Part shown: in pieces, positions 1 through 12,300 of the stretch
How positions within the stretch are numbered: the first letter of the stretch is position 1
Layout of the letters: each line of letters begins with the position of its first letter
NCBI RefSeq assembly: GCF_963576615.1
Contig: NC_088714.1
Location: 34,947,143 to 35,011,142, forward strand
DNA from: Watersipora subatra
Taxonomy: Eukaryota; Bryozoa; Gymnolaemata; Cheilostomatida; Watersiporidae
Direction of reading: 5' to 3'
Length of the DNA stretch: 64,000 nucleotides
Program-made: the position numbers and the translations under genes
Notes under the pieces: generated by a model
Seen by the model: only the letters and a program-made list of their open reading frames with translations
Databases searched by the model: none
What the model was told of the DNA's origin: nothing

Positions 1-218
1 TTGTATGTGCCAATTTTGCTTAGACATGTTTGTTTCAGCAAGCTAAATTTATTGAATTTTATTATGTGAAATTACATCAGCGTTACATCAGGTTATTTAA
101 TTAATTTAAAAATCAGCATTTTATTCCAATTAGTTGTTTTTGTTGTATGTGTAAGGCAAGAGGTTATGTCATGTATTTTGTTATCTAAGAGGATCTTTTT
201 GATAAGTTGGTATTGCAG

Positions 219-323
219 GTGATGGAGCTGTTTGATTGGGCAATACCAGTTATCAAGACAGCCATAACTAACATAGCCGATGAGGTCTACCCTCATTGGG
301 GGAGTGCATTTGCTAATTGTTCG
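219..323 (+). CDS. PSME4: PSME4 exon a (first in window)
   Basis: Acceptor TATTGCAG and donor TCG|GTGAGT bound 35 codons in phase 0, beginning [15 protein letters not shown]. It is helical, as expected for a HEAT repeat. I saw no coding exon in bases 1-218. Confidence 0.85.
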
Positions 324-3300
324 GTGAGTACTGCTTTGCTTCTTCAGAAATCAGTCGGAGACATTAGCGCAGTGATTACTTGACATTACTTTACAATACA
401 ATCATACTTCGGTATACGAGGGTCCTTGCGTACGAGAAATTTGAGATACGAGACAGTTCTTGATGCGGCTGCTAGGTGGCTGAGTACGCGAGAGGCTGCT
501 TATGAGAACAGTACCCCTTGGTCTTTCTCGTGGGATCAGTGTGAAAAAGTTTTAAAAAGGTTGGCTAAAAGTGAAGTGAGAGCGAGGCGGAAAGAGCCAA
601 GCTGGACAGGGAGAAGTAACGAAGTAAAAATCAAGTTAGAATTAAGGTTAGTGTAGAGATTAAAACTTATATTTAAGTGTATGTATAGTAAGCTAAGTTC
701 ATTTAAGTTAAATTCAAAGTTTGTTATGCTACAAAAGTGTAGCGCACCGAGCATGTTGCTGTCAAGTCTGTCTCACACAGCCGCTACTGTCTTTCTCAAA
801 TGTGAGAACTCCCTACAGCACTGTACCTAATCATGTTACATTTTGTTGCAGATCATAATCACTAGATACGTATTTGTTATTTTGTGAGCTTATGTGGTGA
901 ATTGAAACAATTAAAACACATTGTTTCATTGTAATATCCTGTTTTTGATGGTTTGTTCAGGCGGTGTGAACAGATTAATTTATATTTGGTTATTTTACAT
1001 GGAAACTTTTGATTTGAGATACGAGAAAACTGACATACGAGCTCAGTCCCAGAATGTACTATGGCCAATATCGAGGTGTGACTGTACGCATTATCATGCA
1101 ATTCAATGCAAATTATCATCTTTTTTCTTCCACTTTCTTCCTTTTTATTACATTCTTAATTATCGTAAACATTTTTGCATCCATGTGAGGGCTGGTTGGG
1201 TTAAGTGGTTAATGTTGTGTGATTTCTGCCAGTTTGGAGTAGTGAGCATCCTGTACCTTCTTGACCGCTGTTTGGCACCTACTGGTTCTCCCGCTTGTAG
1301 ACACAAAGAGAGCCCAAGAAACTCTTCAGACTCTTTGAGCTGTTATTGGGCGAGGTAAAAACTGTGCAACAAAAAGGAGACAGTGCGACCTCTTTGGAGA
1401 TAGCATCACGCATCTATTTCCTGCAGTCTGTTGTGGGAAGACAGCGGTGGCGTGTACCTGAGATTAATAGATACATGTCAAATTTGGGCCGAGAGCTTCT
1501 CACAAGTTCCTCTCCTTTAGTGAGGTCAAAGATTGGCTAGTAGGTGGACCAGATCATAATATTTATTTGTCATGCACTTTTCCTGTTGCAGGTGGATAGA
1601 CACGCATCTAGTCTAGTGTGGCACAGAAGCCTTACCGTTATTTTCTGTTGCCCTTATCACACCTTCTGTAATAATTGCAGATTAGCTGTTCTGTTCTATT
1701 AAAAATGTAGTTTTATGTAGCTTCAGCCTTCAGGTCATAATTGATTGTTTGTTCTAACAATTCCTTATCGTATGGCCCATCTCCTCAGCTACAAAATCTC
1801 TAGTGTTCAGACCTATCAGTTGCTAATAATTGCAATGAATTCTGTACAAGACTGAATTACAGGGCTTACTAGTAACAGTGCTTACTAGTAACAGTGCTTA
1901 CTAGTAACAGTGCTTACTAGTAAGAGTCCTTACTGGTAACAGTGCTTACTAGTAACAGTCCTTACTGGTAATAGTCCTTACTGGTAACAGTCCTTACTGG
2001 TAACAGTCCTTACTGGTAACAGTCCTTACTGGTAACAGTACTTACTGGTAACAGTCCTTACTGGTAACAGTCCTTACTGGTAACAGTCCTTACTGGTAAC
2101 AGTCCTTACTGGTAACAGTCCTTACTGGTAACAGTACTTACTGGTAACAGTGCTTACTAGTAACAGTCCTTACTGGTAACAGTGCTTACTAGTAACAGTA
2201 CTTATTAGTAACAGTCCTTACTGGTAACAGTGCTTACTAGTAACAGTGCTTACTGGTAACAGTCCTTACTGGTAACAGTCCTTACTGGTAACAGTCCTTA
2301 CTGGTAACAGTCCTTACTGGTAACAGTACTTACTGGTAACAGTCCTTACTGGTAACAGTCCTTACTGGTAACAGTGCTTACTAGTAACAGTCCTTACTAG
2401 TAACAGTCCTTACTAGTAACAGTCCTTACTAGTAACAGTCCTTTTCTTGGAGCTTCTTTTATAATTTCAGTGCGCTCTGCACATCTTACGAGGCCGATAT
2501 GCCTTACATCAATTCTTTCTCTTGGAATAACCCTGTCAGAGCGGATCTGATCAGGCACTGTCTTCCTCTTGTTGAGCACTTTGACGAAGGAATTGGCATG
2601 AAGGAAACCACTACTGAGAGTCAAAAACGCTTGGGCGATGTTTTCACTGACGATGTCGTAGGGAAAGTGAAAGTGGCCTTTGAAAACTCTCATACAGCTG
2701 TGGGAAAAGGGCAAGACGAGGAGGAAAAGTTGATCCTTAAATCAGGTGATTGGCATAGAATGTTGACTTGCGGTCACCATAAGCAAATAGTGCTAGATAG
2801 AGGTTTACAGAGGTAAAGAGCGAGATAGAGGCTAAGATGTAGGACGAGAGAGGTAGAGGGTGAGATGAATAGAGGGCGAGAGAGATAGACGACAAGAGAG
2901 ATAGACAGATAGAGGGTGAAACAACTTGCAGGATTGTTATAATGGTTGTTGGAGACTTTTACATTTTTGATATTTGCAGTGCTTTCATGGCTGGAATACA
3001 ACTTTGATTGGCATATGACTCCTCAGCCATGGACACAAGAAATGCTTTGCTTTTTACCTATCGTAAGTTTATTAAGAATATATGAAGGAAAACTGTAAGA
3101 AAGAATCAGGTGACAGGAAATAACAGTTTTGATAATAGTGAGATATTCCACTGAAATCTTACAGTAGCAATCCTGGAATTGTCAGCTGATGCAAATTTAG
3201 TTGCTTCACCTCGATGAGAGGTCACTTGAGTCTCCATCAGAATTACATAAATCTACCCAACTCTTGTTACCCAATATATTGTTAGCCTCTATGGTTGATA

Positions 3301-6300
3301 TTTATTGATTAGTAAAATAGCCAAATATTCTCATTCTATCATGTTCATCTGAAAGGTTTGCTGCTATTTTACAGATCTGTAAACACAGTGCTGACTTTAG
3401 TGACCCTGAACTGATGACGCAGAGCAAAGATGTTGCTAAATATATGTGCAAGACATTGCTGCCTGTTACCTTGCTGCCGCAATTTCTTGACACTATTAAA
3501 GTAAGTGAGTGAATTTGAGAGCAATGTTTCCAGCTTGTGGTAACTCAATCGGAGCTGACACGCGCTTTCAATGTATTTTTACAAGCTTTTGCAATTTTAT
3601 CATATTTTGAATTTAGAACATTTTATTGAGTTAAGTTTTAGAAGATTGTATTTGGCTAATAAAGGTCAGTGAAAATGTTAGTGAAGCCCTGCTAAATGTT
3701 AAAGGCAGAGTGCTCCACATTCTGCTAACTGTTAAAGGCAGAGTGCTCCACATGTGAGCGGTTACGGTGAACTTAGTGACATCAAATCTGTGGCCATGCA
3801 GCAACTGATTTTTGAAGCGTACATATATCGAATATAGATGCAGAAATTTGTAAAGCGTAGCTGGAAAGGCCAGAACCGAACAACCGAACCGAGGTTTGCA
3901 CGTTTTTGTTTTTTCCTTGTTGTTCAATTTCAGTTATTGCATGATGGAATTGCCAGTTATTGCATGATGGAATTGCCAGCAAATATTGTTAAATCAAATA
4001 AAAGCTTTGGTTAAGCCTATCTGATCCAAGTTAGGCATCACCAAAGTAACTGGATTGCAAACCTTCAGATTTTGGTTGCTTTGGTTGCTTCTCCTATCTG
4101 AGACTTCAAACATCGTCACTCTCGTTTCAGCTGCAGTGTGGCTGTTCCTTTAGAGTATCATGGATATGCTTAATTTCTGCCTTTCTTTGTGAACCGCTCA
4201 AATCCGATCACAGTAACTAGTCGAGTAATAACACTGAGTAGTATATTATATAGTAACAAGACTATTAATAACACTGAGTAGTTTATTATATAGTAACAAG
4301 ACTATTAATAACACTGAGTAGTATATTATATAGTAACAAATCTATTAATAACACTGAGTATTATATTATATAGTAACAAATCTATTAATAACACTGAGTA
4401 GTATATTATATAGTAACAAAACTATTAATAACACTCAGCAGTATATTATATAGTAACAAGACTATTAATAACACTGAGTAGTATATTATATAGTAACAAG
4501 ACTATTAATAACACTGAGTAGTATATTATATAGTAACAAGACTATTAATAACACTGAGTAGTATATTATATAGTAACAAGACTATTAATAACACTGAGTA
4601 GTATATTATATAGTAACAAGACTATTAATAACACTGAGTAGTATATTATATAGTAACAAGACGATTAATAACACTCAGTAGTATATTATATAATAACAAG
4701 ACTATTAATAACCCCAAGTGGTATATTATATAGTAACAAGACTATTAATAACACTGAGTAGTATATTATATAGTAACAAAACTATTAATAACACTGAGTA
4801 GTTTATTATATAGTAACAAGACTATTAATAACACTGAGTAGTATATTATATAGTAACAAATCTATTAATAACACTGAGTAGTATATTATATAGTAACAAA
4901 TCTATTAATAACACTGAGTAGTTTATTATATAGTAACAAGACTATTAATAACACTGAGTAGTATATTATATAGTAACAAATCTATTAATAACACTGAGTA
5001 GTATATTATATAGTAACAAAACTATTAATAACACTGAGTAGTTTATTATATAGTAACAAGACTATTAATAACACTGAGTAGTATATTATATAGTAACAAA
5101 TCTATTAATAACACTGAGTAGTATATTATATAGTAACAAATCTATTAATAACACTGAGTAGTTTATTATATAGTAACAAGACTATTAATAACACTCAGCA
5201 GTATATTATATAGTAACAAGACTATTAATAACACTCAGCAGTATATTATATAGTAACAAGACTATTAATAACACTGAGTAGTATATTAAATAGTAACAAG
5301 ACTATTAATAACACTGAGTAGTATATTATATAGTAACAAGACTATTAATAACACTGAGTAGTATATTATATAGTAACAAGACTATTAATAACACTCAGCA
5401 GTATATTATATAGTAACAAGACTATTAATAACACTGAGTAGTATATTATATAGTAACAAGACTATTAATAACACTGAGCAGTATATTATATAGTAACAAG
5501 ACTATTAATAACACTGAGTAGTATATTATATAGTAACAAGACTATTAATAACACTGAGTAGTATATTATATAGTAACAAGACTATTAATAACACTGAGTA
5601 GTATATTATATAGTAACAAGACTATTAATAACACTGAGTAGTATATTATATAGTAACAAGACTATTAATAACACTGAGTAGTATGTTATATAGTAACAAG
5701 ACTATTAATAACACTGAGCAGTATATTATATAGTAACAAGACTATTAATAACACTGAGTAGTATATTATATAGTAACAAATCTATTAATAACACTGAGTA
5801 GTATATTATATAGTAACAAGACTATTAATAACACTGAGCAGTATATTATATAGTAACAAGACTATTAATAACACTGAGTAGTATATTATATAGTAACAAG
5901 ACTATTAATAACACTGAGCAGTATATTATATAGTAACAAGACTATTAATAACACTGAGCAGTATATTATATAGTAACAAGACTATTAATAACACTGAGTA
6001 GTATATTATATAGTAACAAGACTATTAATAACACTGAGCAGTATATTATATAGTAACAAGACTATTAATAACACTGAGTAGTATATTATATAGTAACAAG
6101 ACTATTAATAACACTGAGTAGCATATTATATAGTAACAAATCTATTAATAACACTGAGTAGTATATTATATAGTAACAAGACTATTAATAACACTGAGCA
6201 GTATATTATTTAGTAACAAGACTATTAATAATACTCAGTAGTATATTATATAGTAACAAATCTATTAATAACCCCAAGTAGTATATTATATAGTAACAAA

Positions 6301-9300
6301 ACTATTATTAACACTGAGTAGTTTATTATATAGTAACAAGACTATTAATAACACTCAGTAGTATATTATATAGTAACAAGACTATTAATAACACTCAGTA
6401 GTATATTATATAGTAACAAATCTATTAATAACCCCAAGTAGTATATTATATAGTAACAAAACTATTATTAACACTGAGTAGTTTATTATATAGTAACAAG
6501 ACTATTAATAACACTGAGTAGTATATTATATAGTAACAAGACTATTAATAACACTCAGTAGTATATTATATAGTAACAAATCTATTAATAACCCCAAGTA
6601 GTATATTATATAGTAACAAAACTATTATTAACACTGAGTAGTTTATTATATAGTAACAAGACTATTAATAACCCCAAGTAGTATATTATATAGTAACAAA
6701 TCTATTAATAACACTGAGTAGTATATTATATAGTAATAAGACTATTACTAACACTGCGTAGTATATTATATAGTAACAAATCTATTAATAACACTGAGTA
6801 GTATATTATATAGTAACAAGACTATTAATAACACTGAGCAGTATATTATTTAGTAACAAGACTATTAATAATACTCAGTAGTATATTATATACCGTACAG
6901 GATGAAAATATCCGATGGATATAAAAATTCGCGATTTCGCGAGCAGTCAACTCCGCGAATTATTAAATTCCGTGAATAATTAGTTCTATTTTTTATCACA
7001 AGGGAGAATAACTACTGCATCAAATTGAAAACTAGTCGCTAGGCTAGTTTTTAATATAACTACTAAACGTAGGTGAGTTCCAAAACATTTTTAAAATCAT
7101 TGCCTAGGCTTTGAGCTAACACCATTGCCAATGCATCACATTTATTTACAAAATTATTCAAGGTTGTCACAAGATAGGCAGAATGGCGTCATAGCGAAAA
7201 TAGCCACTAGGCAGAAGTACTAAACGTAGCCGAGTTCCAAAACTTCTTTAAAATCATTGCCGGGGTTCCGAGTTTTATTGCCATTGCAACAAACTTTACA
7301 AAATTATTCAAGGTTTTTACAAGTAGTTCGGCATGGCTTCATCATCGCAAAAAAGCTCTCCTAGTCTTTATATATTGAAATCAACTCCATCAATCTCGAA
7401 TACCGAAGTTGAGGACGATCATGATTCTGATCTGGACATTATGGTATGTATTTGATGTGCTGTGCAGATACGTTTTTCCATTATTAACTGCATTAGTTAA
7501 TTCTTTTGTTTAAAAACTGATCGCTTTCATTAAATACTTCAGCTATTGTTTTTGTACTTCTTTGACACTTGTTAAGATTTTTTTCTTTTTTGTGTTTACT
7601 GCAGATTGAGAATAAAACAACCTACTCCGATTACGAAAACTAGAGACAAGTAGTAATATTCATCAAGGCAGGAATATTGGCAGAGAAGCAACCAGTCAAC
7701 CTAGACCCCTTCATTGACAACAACTCCTTGATATCGCTGCAGCAAACATGATTAAATCATATATTTTATTTCATGTATAGATATATTATAATTTATTACA
7801 AACTTGAGTGTACAAATAAAATTTTACAAACGTTGAATGGAGTAAATATAAACAGTTTAGTCTATATTGCGATTGTCTAGAGCAAAAAAATTAAACTGAG
7901 ACTCTTGATAAGTGAATACTAGCGTGTAATGGCGCTCTCCGACTAGTTATTTTGGTAATAGCAGCTCTACATCGCTGTTACTGTCTTGGGTAGATGTTAA
8001 AGACGATTCTCTTGCTACTACATGGCTAGTAAGGAAGTTATCATCAGAACTCTCCTCGTAGCTTACTATTGCAAAGTTCTGCCGGCTGGCCAAAGATTTG
8101 TGCTCGTAAAGGCGTTTTTGCTCTTTTTTTTAAATCAGATATATTCTCCTCGTAAGTAGCTGCGGTCACTTCTATCTGAATTTCCAGACTTCCCTGAATG
8201 ATTCGTGATCTTCTAAAAATGACATACACCACCCTTGCAATCATTGTTCTTCCGTGTATGATGAAAAATCTCTCTCTCACACTAAAACAAATAATGAATT
8301 GGTAGGGATGGAAAACATGAATATTGCGTTTTACCGAAGAACCAAAGTAAGATTCAACTAATTAAGTAAATGAGAAAAATTCATTACTTACCACAAATTG
8401 TTGGTTCATCAAAGGCCTCCAAATCTGTGAATATTCGTGAAAACTTCTGAACGCAACAAAGAATTTATAGCTTAGTACGATCCACCCGTAGTCGTAAGCT
8501 AAATAGAAAACGGAACGCGCAATGCGCGCAGCCGCGCATGCGTAAGGTTAACTCTATTGCTAGACGTAATAGAGTTAACTTTTCCTAGAGAGTGGCAGTT
8601 TTCAGCCGCGAATAAATTCATCCGCGAATATGCATGAAAAGACAATTTTCGCGAAATATAACTCCGCGAATAAATTCATCCTGTACGGTAGTAACAAATC
8701 TATTAATAACCCCAAGTAGTATATAATATAGTAACAAAACTATTATTAACACTGAGTAGTTTATTATATAGTAACAAGACTATTAATAACACTCAGTAGT
8801 ATATTATATAGTAACAAGACTATTAATAACACTCAGTAGTATATTATATAGTAACAAATCTATTAATAACCCCAAGTAGTATATTATATAGTAACAAAAC
8901 TATTATTAACACTGAGTAGTTTATTATATAGTAACAAGACTATTAATAACACTGAGTAGTATATTATATAGTAACAAGACTATTAATAACACTGAGTAGT
9001 ATATTATATAGTAACAAGACTATTAATAACACTCAGTAGTATATTATATAGTAACAAGACTATTAATAACACTCAGTAGTATATTATATAGTAACAAATC
9101 TATTAATAACCCCAAGTAGTATATTATATAGTAACAAAACTATTATTAACACTGAGTAGTTTATTATATAGTAACAAGACTATTAATAACACTGAGTAGT
9201 ATATTATATAGTAACAAGACTATTAATAACACTGAGTAGTATATTATATAGTAACAAGACTATTAATAACACTCAGTAGTATATTATATAGTAACAAGAC

Positions 9301-12300
9301 TATAAATAACACTGAGTAGTATATTATATAGTAACAAATCTATTAATAACACTGAGTAGTATATTATATAGTAACAAGACTATCAATAACACTGAGCAGT
9401 ATATTATTTAGTAACAAGACTATTAATAATACTGAGTAGTATATTATATAGTAACAAATCTATTAATAACACTCAGTAGTATATTATATAGTAACAAGAC
9501 TATTAATAACACTGAGCAGTATATTATTTAGTAACAAGACTATTAATAACACTGAGTAGTATATTATATAGTAACAAGACTATTAATAACACTCAGCAGT
9601 ATATTATATAGTAACAAGACTATTAATAACACTGAGTAGTATATTATATAGTAACAAGACTATTAATAATACTGAGCAGTATATTATATAGTAACAAGAC
9701 TATTAATAACACTGAGTAGTATATTATATAGTAACAAGACTACTAATAATACTGAGCAGTATATTATATAGTAACAAGACTATTAATAACACTGAGTAGT
9801 ATATTATATAGTAACAAGACTATTAATAACATTCAGTAGTATATTATATAATAACAAGACTATTAATAACACTCAGTAGCACATAATATGATCTCGTAGG
9901 AAGCGATGAATCTAAAGTCATGGCACGCACGAGTGATGGTTGTTGAAATGCTCCAGTCTATGATGTTTCTTAACCAGTTTCATCTCTACGGAGATTTGCG
10001 TCAGCAACTCCTAGACCTTATTCTTGACCTACTCTCTGATGAGCGTATTGAGGTAGGCCTTATACATTACATTATTGGCAAATATTAATAACTCATGCAT
10101 CGATGCAAACAGTCTGAATGTCTATTTATCAAGAGCATTGATCTCTTTGCTATGGTGATCTAAATAACATTTTTGTATCCTTATTTGAAAAACATTTCTA
10201 ATAATTTTCAGGTGAGGTTAGTAGCTGCAGAAACACTGAGTGGAGGACTTCAGTTTCACTTTTTTGATGTCCAACAACTGCTTGTAAGTAACCTTTATGG
10301 TTTCATCTAGGTGCTCAAGTTTTTCCTTTTCATTAGTTTTTACCCAATTTTTCTGTGGTCTCACCTGTACTGAGTCTCACCAGTACCTAGTCTCACTCGT
10401 ACCGAGTCCCACTCGTACAGAGTCTCACTCGTACCGAGTCTCACCCGTACCGAGTCTCACTCGTACCGAGTCTCACCCATACCGAGTCTCACCCGTACCG
10501 AGTCTCACTCGTACCGAGTCTCACTCGTACCGAGTCTCACTCGTACCGAGTCTCACCCATACCCAGTCTCACCCGTACCGAGTCTCACCCGTACCGTGTC
10601 TCAACCGTACCGAGTCTCACCCGTACCGAGTCTCACCCGTACCGAGTCTCACTCGTACCGAGTCTCACCCGTACCGAGTCTCACCCGTACCGAGTCTCAC
10701 CCGTACCGAGTCTCACTCGTACCGAGTCTCACTCGTACCGAGTCTCACTCGTACCGAGTCTCACCCATACCCAGTCTCACCCGTACCGAGTCTCAACCGT
10801 ACCGTGTCTCAACCGTACCGAGTCTCACCCGTACCGAGTCTCACTCGTACCGAGTCTCACTCGTACCGAGTCTCAACCGTACCGTGTCTCAACCGTACCG
10901 AGTCTCAACCGTACCGAGTCTCAACCGTACCGTGTCTCATTCGTACCGAGTCTAAACCGTACCGAGTCTCACCTGTACCAAGTCTCACCTAATAATTGTC
11001 TGCTGCACACAGAATACACTTATCACGCCTATTTAATAGCATCTCATTTATACACAAACTACTGACACTATCTACTATGAGTAAAGGTTACATTAAAGCT
11101 GAGCGATTGACGATTATTGTACGATAACCTCTAGTTTTATGGAGTTTGATGAAACATCCATTGTTGAATGAGACACCCAATAACTATTAATCCCATTTAT
11201 GTTCTTAAACTAGGAGTTATTTGACCATTCCAGTGATTCGCAATGACAAGTTAGCTACTCTGTCAATAATCTGTGATCGAACTTAATAAAATATTTTTAT
11301 CCTACACCGATAGAGTTGGCTAGAAAGCGACTATTAGTCTGTTACCATAGCCTACAAGTCTTTAAATATTTGTAAAGATCTCAGGCTATGGCTTTTAAAT
11401 GTGCATCAACACTCATGTACTTATCCGCGATCAGCAGAACCTTCTTATTGCTGTTTTCATGTACTCCATTACCTCAATCAAAACAATAACTACTTTAATT
11501 TTTGTACAATTGTGACGGACACATGATCTGAATTGATCGCATTCAATGCAGGCACCTTTTATGTGACACTAGAGAATCTGTTTGTTTCATGTAATTATCC
11601 TTTACACAACTGTAAAAGGTAGATTCACGTCTAGCAAACTATGGCTCATTGTAAGTTAATCATTGTGGTCAGTAAACGCTCCCACAACGTAAATAATCTG
11701 TTCCAAGAACGTTTACGTTATAGGAATTTTATGTTATATAAATCGTAAAATACATTTAGACAGTTTTACTCCGTTCTAAGATCTTCCCATACTCACCCCT
11801 TCGGCCCTTGAAAATGAAAAGCTCAACTTTTTAGTTTAATGACAGTATAGTAACTTTAGTATTATTTTCTTGTATAGACAACTTTTCCTCTTTTCTTATC
11901 ACTTACATTTGGTTTAGGAGGCATGATTACGGTAGTTTTATGTTAAGTGGAGCGCACACCTTCGATGTCAATTTAAATCTATTTTTTCTCTACAGCAAGG
12001 TTTATGCCGCAGAAAAAAATTAAAAAATGTTGTATATCTCTAAAATACATTAAAAAGATTATATATATTGAAGGCTAATTATGGTATTATCGTTATTTAA
12101 ATTGAAATTGGGGATTTGCACCAACTTCATTTGTACCGACTTTGCATTATATGAAATTTCTTATGTAATACGATGCAAAATTTTTTTTACATAATTTGTT
12201 TAGGTTGAGTAGAATTTATGTAAAAGAAGGTTTATGTTATAGGACCTTCTGTATTACTATTGTACATGGTCACAAGTTTTAGCCTGAGTGACTCCTACAC

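Noticed and set aside
921..1358. 145-codon plus-strand frame overlapping a PSME4 exon
   Set aside because: It is in a different frame from the exon that joins in phase, and its first part is the transposon at 397-1086.
4221..9886. CRISPR-like direct repeats
   Set aside because: There are no unique spacers; the units are contiguous in an animal intron. The same holds for every array here.
10297..10992. 231-codon Ser/Thr/Pro/Arg repeat protein
   Set aside because: Pure translation of a 16-bp satellite, open in several frames, within a PSME4 intron.
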